The notes: generated by a model from the sequence alone, not told the origin. Positions 33,081-46,991 are shown, numbered from the stretch's first letter. The stretch: DNA of 64,000 nt from Lactuca virosa (GCA_928212115.1 CAKMRJ010005634.1:179171049-179235048), one strand, 5' to 3'. Numbers and translations are program-made.

Positions 33081-36078
33081 AGGGTCCGGTCATCCTCAGG
33101 ATGGAATACCCTAGATTGGAATACCTCTATGAACATAACTCGGGTCTACTCATAACTTGAGATCCAAGGATCTATCCTTGCGTCTCATCCACCATCCTCA
33201 GATTCGTCACAACCGAGTGCAACTCCCCCGAATCTTCAATAATACATCCAATCCGAACGCACTCCTACCACAGACATAACCAACACAATCTCTGGATTGC
33301 CTCCGAGCCCACAACATGATTCTGGTATGCCCTCTCCGGCCCTCAGCTCATGACTGAAATGCTCCCGATGACCGATCGACACTACTGTCGTCACTTCAGT
33401 TGCCCAACACTCCGACCCTGCATATATCCACTTTCCTCTGCCGCTCGAAGGGCCTAATCAACGCTCCTCTCATCAACGAACAACATAATGATATAGCAAC
33501 TACTACTACACATGAATCCCAAGTCATAAACCCACTTCAACTCTTCCTGCTACCATATGACGTTTCTCAAGCGAATTCGAAACCTCCTTAGTCCCAACTT
33601 GTCTGTCCATTACCCGAACATCGGACACCTCACCGATTACTGAACCAAAAGACACACACAAACAACAGTCCCACGCGTCTCTCGAAAAGAAACAGACTGG
33701 CTGGACTTGCTTCCACGCCCTGCCAACATAATGAACGTTACATGACCCACGTCAGCCTCACATCCTACCTGGTCTTCAATGACCCATCTTCTCCTTACTT
33801 CAGACACGCTATGGCTCTTTCGCCGATGAAACCAACCCAAGACACATCATAATAACTCAAACCATCATCAACATACCTACCACTACCGGCCAACCAGTAT
33901 GACACTCATATCTAACCCATATCACCCCCTTCGGGTTGGAATACCAACATGTCTAATCAATTCAACTATCGAGTTGAAATCCTCAGGGTTTGTTAGCTTA
34001 CCGCCTCAACCCTACCGCTTCCCTTGAGCCTCCGTGCCTACGACTTTCTGCCGATCCGTACCGTGTATCTTGGCCTACTGCATAAAGCAGGACCACCTCA
34101 ACCCTATCCAAATGCCATATACGATCATGAGATAGATCTAACCCGGTTCCCAGAACCTGAATGACAGAACATTCTAATCCCAAGTCTTCCTAAAGCTGAC
34201 GAATACCCATTCGGATCTACTCCCAGTCCCCAACTGGAGTATTACCCGATCCAAGAAGATTAATCCTATGAGACACTCTGAACTGATGAGATCACCAAGA
34301 TCCTATGTACTCTATCTGATCTCTAACAACAACTTCCGGTCAAACCAAAATACACCGGAGTCTTTAGCCTACTCCAACAACATGTTCAATACTTGGGGAC
34401 AGACCTACTGATTGATATAGCATAACAGCATACTCAATACCCGCACATAGATCTACAAACACATACAGAGTCTTCAGCATAACTGAACCGCCTCTCTGGG
34501 CCTTTAGCCTTACTGGTACGCCCTACCGGCCTTCAGTCTATCTAGACCGCTCTAAACTGTTGAGCATCTCCCTGGACCACCCTTCCCGGTGATCCTTCCC
34601 ATGCAGACTGTTCTCACCCACTTGGGGTTCCGAACTCCTGATCCATTCTGTGGACTCTAACCCCGGCCTAACCCTAGGCCTCATGTTGATCGTCCACCCC
34701 CTCGGGAATCCGTGCTCTGTTCCCCGATCCGCGTGTCTACCACATATGCTAAATAACCCGCATACTCGTGCTGAAATTACTGCCAAGCCCTGGCAGGTAA
34801 CAAAACCCTCAATCTATCAATGCAAAAACCCTCAGAGTCGAGCACACCCTCGACCGAATACTCGAACTGAACTCGATTCCTGACTAGAACTCCAACTTGG
34901 TTTCCCAACTTCTGCTATCAAGCACCCAGAAGACGTGTTTCTTATGCTGGGGAGTTTTACCGAACCCCCAATCAACACAACCCTCAAACCAAGCAACCAC
35001 TAGGGCCTCCATTCTCCCTGTCGGGTTGTGAAACTTATCCCCGTTTCAAAACCTCTCCCGCTTCCGCATCCCGGGGTAACTCTCCCCCACTTAGATTCGA
35101 CTAAGCCTTCATAATACATGAAAATTGGAGGATTACCAATCCTTCTCACTTCCCAACGATCGATCCGATGACAACCAACTCTTTCCCACTAGTGCTCCAT
35201 TACTAGTCAGTCCCAATTGATCACACACTTCTAAGAACCAGAGGAACACTTCCTAAACCCCAGTGAAACCGACAATCAATAATGCTTGAATGACCTCACA
35301 CTTAAGTCCTGAAGACTACAAGATGGATGCTCCAATTAATACCTCGGCTACGAGCTACTTCCCTTGGCGCTTTAGTCCGTCAATCACTAACGGTTGCTTA
35401 AACCACTGAATCCTGACAATGCTGACTAAACCTTCTGTGGGACCCTATCCGCAGACCTCCCACATAATACCCATTTTTCCAAAGGTAACCAACAAGTTTT
35501 CCGCTCTCAGGCTCTACGAATCATTCTCTTTAGTGTTCACACCCTGACTCACTTACCAACTCAAACGTCCACAGCTGAACTGCAACAGCTGAAACAACCT
35601 CTGCCCTAACCCGGGCTACAACTACTCCCAAGACCAAGTCTACAATCCCAAAAGTGTAATAGGTCGCATAATCAATCCTTACCTCCTGATACAAGAGATC
35701 CAAGGCAAACCGGACCTCACAATTACTTATGTCACATCGACCCACCTCCGCTCACCGGCGTTGAAGTAATGTTGCATATTCCTGCAACCAGCTGACCCCG
35801 AGCTGTAATACATCTTGATCCTGGGGTCACAAGCCTGCTCACTCCTTCGAGCTCGAAAAAAAACCGAGAGGGCGTAATCCTTGCCCTACAAAACGACAAT
35901 CCAATCTATCAATTAACCACTCCGCTTCTAGCTGGAAAACCCCAGCTGAACATAATCATCACTCCTTTCCGGAGTCCCCACGACTCACATTCCGGCCTCG
36001 AGTAAACCCCCGAGCCTCAAATCTGGAACTCATGTGCTAGACTCCCCCGCTCAACCCGCAGAATATAACGAGTACAGA
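33081..36078 (-). other. Interior of D without recognisable coding
   Basis: About 3 kb where the rest of pol would be expected. No RT, RNase H or integrase core motif is seen in any frame. Several stretches read like LTR-type sequence of the same family, for example GGGTTGGAATACC near 33930 and the CTCCCGATGACCG context near 33362. D is thus probably a rearranged non-autonomous copy. Confidence 0.5.
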
Positions 36079-36531
36079 TCATCTCCTGATCCCAAATAAC
36101 TGCAACCCTCTGCTCATCAGAATATGTACCAGCAACAAGTCCCTATACTGGAAAGCTTGACCAGCTCCTCCTCCTGCCGTCGTTACAGCTGCCGAAGCTG
36201 CTGCGGCAACCGACTCAGCAATAGTTGCACGTCGCTCAACAAAATACTCAACCATGGCGGTCTTGAAAGACCCAATCATCTCCGGAATTTTTCCTCGAAC
36301 GATCTCGATCACCTCCTCCCAGATGATCTCCCTGACACGATCCTCTGCTAAAAATGGCCTATCCTGGCTGCCAGCTCTCGATCCAGATCCGGATTCGGTC
36401 TCTAAATGTCTTGAACAATCCATACCATAACAGGGAACCAACTTCCAACTAAACCCCAGGGGTTGTGACTTCCTTCCTACGCGTATGGGTCCTGGGATTT
36501 CAGTAGTACGGGCCCATAATACCTTCCACAC
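36079..36531 (-). pseudogene. N-terminal Gag fragment of D
   Basis: A 150-codon minus-strand frame contains RPFLAEDRVREIIWEEVIEI and an alanine-rich stretch ending GGGAGQAFQYRD, which resembles the start of Tekay-type Gag. The capsid core and zinc knuckles that should follow are absent, so Gag is truncated. Confidence 0.55.
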
Positions 36532-36812
36532 CTACCCATATTTGTCTCAAGTATCACCACAACACCCTAACAATATACATAAACATAGCGAGCGCTCAAT
36601 CCTCACTCCTAGAGGAAGGCTAAGTGTCTCACAACTGACCTACCGGTCCCACACAATCCACCCATCCATGAAACTTTCACCAACCCTGTAGCACTAGTGT
36701 ATGCTAGCCATACATAACGCTAGACTCTATAGACTTTCGAATATCCAATCCTACCCTAAGCCCTCAATCAGATAAGAACAGAACATCAGGCCAAATCAAA
36801 CATTCTCAGGCT
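36532..36812 (-). other. Leader of D, inner part
   Basis: Non-coding sequence between the Gag fragment and the Copia E insertion. It continues at 44575. Confidence 0.5.
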
Positions 36813-36817
36813 ATAAG
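36813..36817. repeat. Target-site duplication of element E, left copy
   Basis: ATAAG, repeated at 44570-44574. Confidence 0.9.
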
Positions 36818-37674
36818 TGTTGGATTAGGTGTCTAAGCCCATAACTATAATTGTTATGTACTTGAATTGATAGTAGCAATGTCCTTTTGGGTTGCCTTCA
36901 AACCTGGCAATTGAATAGGATAATTGTTGGAGAGAGAAGAATGATTTATTAATTTATTGCTTGGTTAATAAATTAATAATCAAGATAAATGATTTATTAA
37001 TGTATTATGGATATAATATATTAATTAGAAATCATATTGTTTAATTAATATTTAATCAGAAATTAATTTGGAATTAATTTTGGGATTAGAGGAATTAATT
37101 GAAACTGTAGGGACTAAAGGTGACAATGTTCAAAAGTTGTGCATTGAGCATTCTAGAACCTCCCTTAGAGGTGGGGAACGAAATCTAGAGTGTCCTAGGG
37201 TTTCCTTGGGCTCTAAGGGTGCCTTGGAAGCCTTAGGGAGGAAGTTAAGGGATTAGGGTTATCTAAGATACACCTGCCTTATCCTAAACCTTCCTTATCA
37301 CCTATATAAACCCCTATAGGGTTGGATTTCGTCTAAGGCACTCCAAGAAAGGCTAAGGGCTGAAATTCTACTCTACTTCTCTCTCTCCATAGTAATCCTT
37401 GGTTGCTAGGTTTGTTTGTGAGCCATTAGAGGCGCGACACTTGTGGCGCTTGCTACCAAAGTTCAAGATCTTCAAGGATTTGATTGTTATTACAATATAA
37501 AAATCAAGGTATTTATCCTAACCCTAATTATATGTTAATTTCGAAAATTACATGTGCCTCCTAGGGTTTCTAGTTTTTGTGTTCAATGCTTGTATGTCTA
37601 ATAGTGAAAACATAGATCCTCACCTTAGGGTTGCATGCACACATAGGATTGTTTGTTATGTACAAAACCCATCA
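36818..37674 (+). mobile_element. 5' LTR of element E
   Basis: 857 bp, TGTTGGATTAGG to AAACCCATCA. The first bases and last bases match those of C; the middle is different. Confidence 0.9.
37303..37310 (+). promoter_or_regulatory. TATA box in the LTR of E
   Basis: TATATAAA, present in both LTRs (second copy about 44198-44205). Confidence 0.65.
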
Positions 37675-37675
37675 G

Positions 37676-37687
37676 TGGTATCAGAGC
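37676..37687 (+). promoter_or_regulatory. Primer-binding site of E (initiator Met tRNA)
   Basis: TGGTATCAGAGC, one base after the LTR, as in C. Confidence 0.9.
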
Positions 37688-38262
37688 GTATGGTTTTTGT
37701 TTTCAATTAGATTTGGTACAATTGATTGAACTAGACAAAATTAGGGTTTATGGCTATTAAACCCTAAGGCCTTTAAATTTTCGCAAATTAGGGTTTAAGA
37801 ACCCTATTTTTCGAAAATCCCTAAGGGTTTTCAAACCCTTTCCTTTGGCCACCTTGGAGTCGAAATCTAGGGTTTCCTAACCCTAGGGTTTTTGATTTTT
37901 AGGCAAGTTTGAAAGTCTTGCCTTCCACTCCAAGCAGAAGATTTCGAAATCTAAGGAATCTGTTAGTAGGTTGTTATTTTTTGTAATTATCTTGTTAATT
38001 GTTTAATTGGATAATTAAAGATATCCCTGCCTAAATTTCGAAATCCATGGATATAGGATTTAATTAAGTTAATATATTTAATTTAAATTGGTAATCCTTA
38101 TTTGATTTAATAATTTAATTAATTGTTTAATTTTTGAATAATTATTAAATCAAAATAGTTCAAATTACACCCTTATGGTTTTATTAAGTTAATTAAAAGT
38201 TTAATTAAAAGAGAAAATTAATAAAACCACCTAGTATTTTAAAAGTGTAAAATACACCCTTA

Positions 38263-38364
<102 letters not shown>

Positions 38365-38404
38365 AAGTCTAATATTATATATGTATAACTTAAACTGCTA
38401 ATCT

Positions 38405-39150
38405 TACCGTTAGTAGGCCTCATTCACGAAGCCGATCTATAAGCGGGGTATAAGGTTATGGCCTATAAAATGGCCGTTTAATGGGTGTCCACTCTCACCC
38501 ACCGCTTCCTTGATTGGTGGAGGGTCGTTAGCCGAACGGGTAGGATAGGGCAAACCCTCTCCTCATTAAAAGTATAATGAATAAAGTAACTACATGTTTT
38601 TACGAAATTCCCAATCTTAGTTACTTTAGGAAAAAGTGAAATCGATGCAATTCCATGGAATTACACTTTGTACCCTTGTTGAGATGTCTGTGGAGCGTGT
38701 GTGGTTAACCGGCACACTAAATGGGTTCTAAGCAAAGGTAGCGAAGGATGACTCGGTGTTTGTCATAGTTCGATGGAGCGTGTGTGGTTAACCGGCACAT
38801 CTAATAGGTGACTGTAACATTGGGGGCACCATGTAAGTTTGCATGGTTATTCACACCCTGTTTTGTGATCCTCGGCATCCCAGTCACAAATCGAGGGGCA
38901 TATCGAGATTTAAACATGTCATTGAAAAGGTCAATGAATCTCAAAAGATCTAGGAGTTTTCAATACATTTAAAACTTAATCTCCTTTTCGTTTTTCATGG
39001 TGGAAAATTAGTGAATCGTCATTCACTTACCTTCAAATGTTCTGCAAGTTGGATTACGGCATCCCTCTTCCAAATTGTAGAATATTGTGTTGGATCCTAG
39101 CCTTAATATCTCATTTGGGTGTTTTTTTTAAGGACTCAATCAACTAACTT
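38405..39150 (+). other. Conserved leader segment of E
   Basis: Aligns with 21430-22130 of C. It keeps the hairpin (CCACCG 38499-38504 with TGGTGG 38515-38520, a G-U wobble replacing the G-C pair of C). It also keeps the double GGTTAACC motif (38690-38715 and 38774-38798). Confidence 0.65.
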
Positions 39151-39171
39151 GAATTTTCTCCCGTTTTATAG

Positions 39172-39890
39172 ATGTCAAAGTCTGACAACTATGGTCTTCT
39201 TAAATCCGTTGGAAAAAGTTTTCCACGTGAAGATGATGTTCCACGATTGTATTGTGGAAATAGAAATCATGCTTCATTTCCTCTACCTCCTCCAATAATT
39301 CTCCCTGACCCACATGTTCGAAGAATTGAAAAGTTCAAGGTCACTCAAGCCCTATTGGAAAAAGACACAAAAATGGAAAGTCTATATGTGCTCATGTCTT
39401 GGATAAAAGGTTACATATTGATAAATTGGGATTGTTGGGTGTCGACGTTTAAAGGAAGTTGGCTGTTGACTTGGTTCTTCAGTCACTTCCCGAATCATAT
39501 GGTAAGTTCGTTAGAGAGTACTATATGATGGACCACGACATGATCCTTATTGATTTGACTTATTTGCTTATTGCTGCTGAATCAGAAATGATTTGGCGCA
39601 CTGGTCAGCAAATTTTTCTGGTAAATCAATATCCCAACCCTCTATGGGCAATGGTAACATTGGAAGTCCAGAAAAATTTTCTCTACGCAAGAGAAAGGCT
39701 GAGTCTGAGATAGTCCCGTGTGCCATTCCAGAGAGTCCATAAGTTTCTACTGCCAAAAAGAAGGGGCATTGGTTACGAAGCTGCCCTGACTACCTGAGAG
39801 ATCTAAGAGATGGGAGAGTCAAGATGTATGACTCTGCTTCAGGTAAAAATCCACTATCTAACTCTACTAAGTTCCTATTTGGAGATTCTT
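39172..39890 (+). pseudogene. Gag of element E (frameshifted)
   Basis: The ATG follows the predicted acceptor. The first frame (39172-39528) shifts near 39455 into a second (39459-39713) with the Gag motif LVLQSLPESYGKFV. A further shift leads to a zinc-knuckle remnant: HWLRSCPDYLRDLRDGRVK, which parallels HFKRSC...YLQDLKDGKVK in C. The Cys-Cys half of the knuckle is lost. The capsid-type domain is related to but clearly different from that of C. Reading ends near 39890, and no protease follows. Confidence 0.75.
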
Positions 39891-42800
39891 AATACATGAT
39901 GTGATAAGATTACATTTCGATGTTTTGAAGGATCGAAGAAAGGAAAGGAAGCTTAAAGGAAGGAGAAAGCTGAGTCTGATCGCGAAGAAATGGATTCCGA
40001 TCGAATGATTCAAGGATCAGATATTTAAGCTACTACTTTAGAGTTAGGATAGATTGCTAAGTAATATTTACATAGTTTTCATTAGTAATCGCATTGTACG
40101 GACAATATTTTTTCGCAATAAAATAAATTTTGATTTATCTTATTTATGTTTCCTTGCGATGGATTTTATGAAAATTGGTGTTTGAATGGTTCTATTGTTA
40201 GCAATATTGTGAATGGATTCGATTCTTAGTTATGTTATTTGTGGAAATGTCAGAAATTTACCAAATGAGGAAAGATTCTCATCGCCCAAGTTTCAATTGG
40301 ATAGAAACTTGGAATCATGCAACTGGTATTGTGTGACGAATGAGAACCTTCGTATATGGAAAATTGAGACTAATTCCTTGTTCACATAAGTATGTGAGTC
40401 AAGTAAAGGATAATGAGATCTAGTACACAATGTTGTGCGCTAGTCAAGTCCACCACAAAGATCGATAAAATGTTCGTCATGATTTGCTAAAAGATTAGTA
40501 AATATGATTATACTTAAAAGATTAAGTATGATTCTGAATCATTGAAAGGTTTCAATGAATGGCAGAACGAATAAGAAGAATCAATTAGGCAAGAAAAATA
40601 AAAGTTTCTCCAATCTAAGAAGAAGGGAGAGTACTTTTGTATCATGTTTATGATCGTCTTAAGAACCATATTACAATTCATCTTCTAAGGAAACCTTAGT
40701 GCACTAGTATGGCTAAGAAGAGGAGTCGAGAATTGTCAAAATGGTTAAGACAATAAGATGAATCGTACTTCGTTCCAAAATCAAGTCTTAGAGTCAAACT
40801 CCAAGACTGTGACCTGAGTGACATAATCTTAAGTAGGAATGTTCTTACAATTGCACATTTTGATAAGTTGTGATGTCTTGAATAAGACATAGGCCAACTA
40901 GTACCAAATTGCACGTAGTTTTGTCTTGATATAGACACACACTAACTCTTGGATATTTGTTTTGTCAAGAAATGTTTCTTGATAAGAGAATCTAATATGT
41001 CAAGAGGTCAGTTGGAGTCTAAAGATCCTGAAAAGTTTCAAGAACAAATCAAGAAGTAAACCTATTAAACACTAGCACACGACTTGAGGATTATAACCTA
41101 TCGTGTTGACAAAATTGTATTTCTGTGCCAATCCAGTTGAGTGATTATGCATATGAGTTCTACGAGTTCTCAATTGAATGCATAAGGGCAAACACCCTGA
41201 TCAATGAAAGTAGATTGACTGGCATAGGTGAGCTGATAAATAACTGGGAAGCAATGGTGGGACCCTTGATGGCAAGAAATTAAGATTAGACAAGTTCTAT
41301 CCATAAGAGTTTGGATTTGTCACAAACATTATCTTATGATTGTGCTTATGACAAAATCACATGGATAGAACACATGCACCATAAAATCTAAGTGTCATAA
41401 GGTTTCTCTCCTTCATGAAAATGATTGTGAGGAAACGCTTTCACTAAGAGAGATTTTAAGGAGATGGCGATTATGTAAATTGCATTCTCGAATTCGATTA
41501 TGATTACGGCATCCCTCTTCATAGTTCGAATTGTGAGATTTGGAAATTAGTCTAAACATTTAGGACTTAGTAATATAAGTTCTGAATTAGTTTAGACACA
41601 CATGTGAGCTTTCTAAAAGGTGTATGAGCTTAGATAAAAGCTTATCAAAGCATCTCGTATCAGAAATATGAACTTCGGTAAGAAAGTCAATAAGTATTGA
41701 TTTCTAGAAGTCTAACTGATTTCTGAATACATGTCAAAGCTAGTGGGAGCATAAGTGTTATGCTGGTAAGAAGATAATTATCATGTTAGTGGGAGCATGA
41801 TTATTATGATTTGCGAGTTAACAATACTAATTATAGAATACAAGAATTTCAATTTGCAAAGTTGAAAGGGATGAAGAGTTGTTTTGCTATAATTAAGGGA
41901 GAGAATATTATACTTCATTTCAAATCTAAAAGCTTAGATTGTGAGTTTTTAGTCAAATTTAGTCAAATATATATGAATGTTATGTTGGAATGGTTCAACG
42001 TAAGGAAATTCTATATATGGAAAGGATAATTGCATTCTAAAAATTTGGTTATGATTATGGCATCCCTTTTCATAATCAAAATTTTGAGAACATGGTAATT
42101 AGAAATATTATAGCAGAGGACTAGTCTAGTATCAAGTCTTTATGTGAGACATTATGAATCGTGTCCCACACGCTTCAGGTATAGGATCGATTGCATATTC
42201 TATAATATTTGACCGTTCTAAAATTTTCCAAATGCCTAGAGCATTAAGAGGGAAAAGGGACTAGAACCGGATTTGACTAAAATGATTAAACAAATGTCAA
42301 AGGACGATCTAAGATTTCCTAAGGATTTGTCGCTTGTGAGTAGTTGGAAGTATAGTATTGGATGGACCATATCGACATTATTATGAATAGATAAGATTCT
42401 ATTTAGAATGAGTTGTCATATGGCAAATATGGAATGTTTCCATAAATGGGAGTTGGATATTAAGAATCTATGTCAAGACTAGGAACTTTTATGCAAGAAG
42501 GATGTTCAAAGGAATGTACTTTGAATGTGAGACTTCACGTCTATGGAATTGTCTTGAAACAATCTCCGATAGAGAACTTTGTAATTTCATTGGCTGAGTC
42601 TCGGTAACTTTTGTGCAGTGACATTACGAAAGGATCGTTGCATAAAATGTTAGAATCTAACATATTCTAATAGTGGCAAAAATTTTATATTCTTACACTA
42701 ACAATGAGTTTTGGGGATTGTGAAATGAGTTTCATTAGAAATGTTTTCCAATTGATCTATTTCACAAAGAAAGGATGATAGGTAAACATAGTGTGCATGC

Positions 42801-42939
42801 TTGGTGCATGGGACAACTGTTGTTATAATTCAAGTGTCAAGTTGATTATCTGAAACAGTATACAATGAATAATGAGTAATCAATATGGTGACTAAATAAA
42901 AGGTGTTTTATTTATACTCAAAAGTTATGGGGTCATATA
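39891..42939 (+). other. Interior of E lacking readable pol
   Basis: About 3 kb with no frame above about 80 codons. Traces of pol origin remain, such as CTAGTGGGAGCAT (41739-41753 and 41786-41798), which lies in the RT region of C. Two segments beginning GATTA(C/T)GGCATCCC (about 41504 and 42054) suggest an old internal duplication and resemble the end of the leader (39054). Confidence 0.55.
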
Positions 42940-43701
42940 GGATTAAGTATTATTATTGTGTTTCACTTTGCATGTTTTGACTTCCAGAATAACTAGGTTA
43001 TTCAAACATCCACAGTCGCTCATACATTGGGAGTAGGTATGAAGCAAGACTGTCATGAGTCTGTCTGTAGATTGTCTAAAGTATTTAGACATAGCAAAAG
43101 TTTGTTGCAGAGTTCATGAGTGCTTTAATAAGATTAGAGTATTAGATTAAACCCACGCTCACTTGAATCACTTCATGGATTTTATCACGAGTGATTGTGA
43201 GACGATAATATCTTATATTCTTGAAACAAAGAGATATGAGTTACAGTTTGCAAATCGGTTGCACATTGATAATACATAAACGCACCAGTAACTTGGTGTT
43301 ATAAAACGTATTGTTGTGTGTGATTTGATGAGTAAATAGAGCAAGCATATGAGTCGATGTTTATCCGTTCCTTTTACCCAAAGTTGGATAAAAGCGATAT
43401 CTGTGGGCCCCTCGATGAATTAGTGATGACACCATAAAGTGCTTGGCCAAGCCGGGACTGATTTGATTTGTTCAATTAGTCAGTCGTCATAAATCGGAAA
43501 TCGGGAAACAGAACATAGAAAGAGAGAATGATTAAAATCCATGTCTCATTTCTATACGATATCTAGAATGGAGGAATATATGATCCCTTATCTAAGGACA
43601 CGTCATTGACTATGTCAGAGTTCGACAACGGCTTTTGGTAGCTAAAATTTGCTAGTCAATTTTTGAAGTTATACTTGCAATTATAGTTATTAGACTTATC
43701 C
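42940..43701 (+). other. 3' non-coding region of element E
   Basis: Colinear with 26320-27059 of C despite lack of coding, including the CACGCTCACTTG and CGAGTGATTGTGAGACG segments. Confidence 0.65.
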
Positions 43702-43711
43702 AAGTGGGAGA
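43702..43711 (+). promoter_or_regulatory. Polypurine tract of E
   Basis: AAGTGGGAGA, identical to that of C. Confidence 0.85.
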
Positions 43712-43712
43712 C

Positions 43713-44569
43713 TGTTGGATTAGGTGTCTAAGCCCATAACTATAATTTTTATGTACTTGAATTGATAGTAGCAATGTCCTTTTGGGTTGCCTTCAAACCT
43801 AGCAATTGAATAGGATAATTGTTGGAGAGAGAAGAATGATTTATTAATTTATTGCTTGGTTAATAAATTAATAATCAAGATAAATGATTTATTAATGTAT
43901 TATGGATATAATATATTAATTAGAAATCATATTGTTTAATTAATATTTAATCAGAAATTAATTTGGAATTAATTTTGGGATTAAAGGAATTAATTGAAAC
44001 TGTAGGGACTAAAGGTGACAATGTTCAAAAGTTGTGCATTGAGCATTCTAGAACCTCCCTTAGAGGTGGGGAACGAAATCTAGAGTGTCCTAGGGTTTCC
44101 TTGGGCTCTAAGGGTGCCTTGGAAGCCTTAGGGAGGAAGTTAAGGGATTAGGGTTATCTAAGATACACCTGCCTTATCCTAAACCTTCCTTATCACCTAT
44201 ATAAACCCCTATAGGGTTGGATTTCGTCTAAGGCACTCCAAGAAAGGCTAAGGGCTGAAATTCTACTCTACTTCTCTCTCTCCATAGTAATCCTTGGTTG
44301 CTAGGTTTGTTTGTGAGCCATTAGAGGCGCGACACTTGTGGCGCTTGCTACCAAAGTTCAAGATCTTCAAGGATTTGATTGTTATTACAATATAACAATC
44401 AAGGTATTTATCCTAACCCTAATTATATGTTAATTTCGAAAATTACATGCGCCTCCTAGGGTTTCTAGTTTTTGTGTTCAATGCTTGTATGTCCAATAGT
44501 GAAAACATAGATCCTCACCTTAGGGTTGCATACACACATAGGATTGTTTGTTATGTACAAAACCCATCA
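43713..44569 (+). mobile_element. 3' LTR of element E
   Basis: 857 bp, same length as the 5' LTR, followed by the TSD ATAAG (44570-44574). Confidence 0.9.
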
Positions 44570-44574
44570 ATAAG
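44570..44574. repeat. Target-site duplication of element E, right copy
   Basis: ATAAG, matching 36813-36817. Confidence 0.9.
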
Positions 44575-44911
44575 ATCTTAATTATGTATAACCGTGATGC
44601 ATACACTAAACAACTACAGTAATGATGTCAATCTCATATAAAGGAAACCCTAGGATAGCAGGCATCATGTAATCAGGAAATTCTATCATGCAATTCCTGA
44701 AGATCCCTAGCCTAGTACTAGCATGATGTTCTAACATATCACAATATCGAATAACCGTATGGTATTTTGGTGTCTACTAACTGGCTCCGGCTGATCGTAC
44801 ACTTCACATCCTCTTTTACTTATTTTGAAAACCACTTAAAATCATTTTGAAAACCTTTCCTTGATTTGAGACTGGATTCACACGAGTGTTCCTCCAATTC
44901 ACTCAAACCAA
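44575..44911 (-). other. Leader of D, outer part
   Basis: Non-coding sequence on the element's sense (minus) strand between the primer-binding site and the E insertion. Confidence 0.6.
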
Positions 44912-44924
44912 GGCTCTGATACCA
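44912..44924 (-). promoter_or_regulatory. Primer-binding site of D (initiator Met tRNA)
   Basis: Minus strand TGGTATCAGAGCC, three bases inside the 5' LTR. It fixes the element's orientation. Confidence 0.9.
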
Positions 44925-45099
44925 ACATGTAACACCCATAAAATGCGAGCCAATTTAAGACTTTTAAATCATTTAAAAACCACTCAGTTATTACAATTTG
45001 TTTTCAAAATAGTTTAAACATCAAAGTTCCCAGAAATCATAATCATCAATCGAGGAAGAGTACGGTCACGCCTTCGCCTTCCCGCGGCCATCCACTGAA

Positions 45100-45801
45100 A
45101 CTGAAACAATAAACTGAAACTGTAAGCCCGAAAGCTTAGTGAGTTACCCCCAAAATACCCATACACACAACAATACACATATAATAACAAACAGCATACT
45201 ATGGGTCCAATTATCCATCGGGATGGAATACCCCAGGCCCTCAACCATTGGGTTGGAATGCCAACATACCGATACACTTCACATAACAATATACAAATAA
45301 CAGCATGTACTGGGTCCACATCTTTACATACTGGATTACCCCTGGACCTACAGTGTGAGTCTAGATTGCCTTCTGGGGCCACAGCTCACATCTGGATTGC
45401 CACCGAGCCCACATTACGAGTCTTCCTTAGCTCGCATCTGTAATGCTCCCGGGTTTGTTGGTTACCGCACGAAGCAATTTCTCCTCAACCCATCCCACAT
45501 AATATGTCAACATATAACAAAAATAATGCACATGCAGATAATCACATGATACTACAGGTAGTCCTACAGATCCACCTAACTAGCATAACAACTAGCATGT
45601 AGACAGTCAGACCAACTATAGGTCACTAAGCATAACCACATCCGATCTACCAGGATACCGATCTAACAGATCATACTAGCATATAACCATCCTATCTACC
45701 AGGATACCGGACTAACATATCACAACAGTAATAATCCCAATAACAAAACAAAGGGTCGGCCTTGGTGCCTTAGACCCTTGAGTACAGTGAGGATAACTCA
45801 C
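45100..45801 (-). other. Possible intron in the LTR of D
   Basis: On the minus strand a strong donor GCGAG|GTGAGTTATCC starts at 45801. Acceptor-like TTATTGTTTCAG sequences lie near 45100. Consensus only. Confidence 0.25.
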
Positions 45802-46780
45802 CTCGCAACTGACGTGCTAAAGTGATAAGCTCCACTCTCGGATCACTGCCCCAACATCCACCACCTATATTCACCATAGAACCATATTCATAAGTTTCCA
45901 ATTTTCCCAAAATGCCCCAGAAGTCAACTAGTCAACCCTTGGTCAAAGTCAAAATCAACGGTCAAGGTCAACAGTCCATGTTGACCCGACTCGTCGAGTA
46001 CAACCAACTACTCGCCGAGTTCCTTGCATAACTCGCCAGCTCGCCGAGTCACTTGAGTGACTCATCGAGTTCCTAATGTTTGCGGCCGTAAACTCCTTGG
46101 CCAACTCGTCGACTTTCCCTTCAACTCATCGAGTTCATACGTGTCCAAAGGTTGGGAAAACCCTAGCTGACTCGCCGAGCCCATGGAAATCTTCATCGGA
46201 CTCGCCGAGTTGACCATGCAACTCGCCGAGTCCCTTCAGCCCATTATCCACTCAGATGCTTTTTAAGCCATCTTAAGGTTCCATATTGCAGATCCAGCTT
46301 CCCAAGGCATGCTTATCATGTAAAGTTGCAAACTTTACATGCATGCAAGGCTCTAAAGTCTCAAAATGACAAAACGAAGCTTGCAATGGAGTTTTACACT
46401 TAAGGAGGGGTTCATACTTGCCAAAGCTGTAGCTTTATGGACTTACAAACCAAAGAGAGTTCAGATCTGAAGTTACAACTTCAGATCAGAGCTCATACCC
46501 AAGAATAGCTTCATAATATGCTAGAAAGCCCAAATCTTTAACCAAATGAGATCTAGAATGAAATGAGCTCAAGGTAACGACTTGATACCTTCCAAAAGAT
46601 GCCAACTTAGGTAGATATCAGATACCCACATGCTCTTTCCTTTTAGCCACTTGCTCTCCAAGTTATCCTTACAAAGATCCTCCTTCCAAAGCTTAAAACA
46701 CACAAGAATGATGCACACACACGGATTAGGGTTTGTTGGACTCTCAAAAGGGTGCAAGGGGGCTGAAGGAGGATTATAAT

Positions 46781-46790
46781 CCTTTAAATA
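46781..46790 (-). promoter_or_regulatory. TATA-like box of D
   Basis: Minus strand TATTTAAAGG about 200 bases into the LTR, present also in the 3' LTR near 32325-32335. Confidence 0.5.
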
Positions 46791-46991
46791 GGGTGCAAAA
46801 CCCCGAAAATTATGGTTTCATCCTCCAGATCCTACTCGTCGAGTCCCTTCTTGGACTCGGCGAGTAGGCTACTTAAACACGTTGACCAACCCGCTGCTAC
46901 TCGACGAGTTAGGAAACCAACTCGTCGAGTAGACCTTGAAATCATGAGAATTTATAACCATAAATTGATACTTGAGAATCGGGGCGTTACA

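Larger units (their letters stand above)
44928..46991 (-). mobile_element. 5' LTR of element D (uninterrupted)
   Basis: 2064 bp with ends TGTAACACCC and GGGCGTTACA on the plus strand. It holds many ACTCGYCGAGT palindromes near 45990-46230 and 46835-46930. Confidence 0.9.

Noticed and set aside
45014..45090. A short arginine-rich frame (MAAGRRRRDR...) in the D LTR as a micropeptide
   Set aside because: It is interrupted by a stop in the other LTR copy (minus strand from about 3157) and has no further support.
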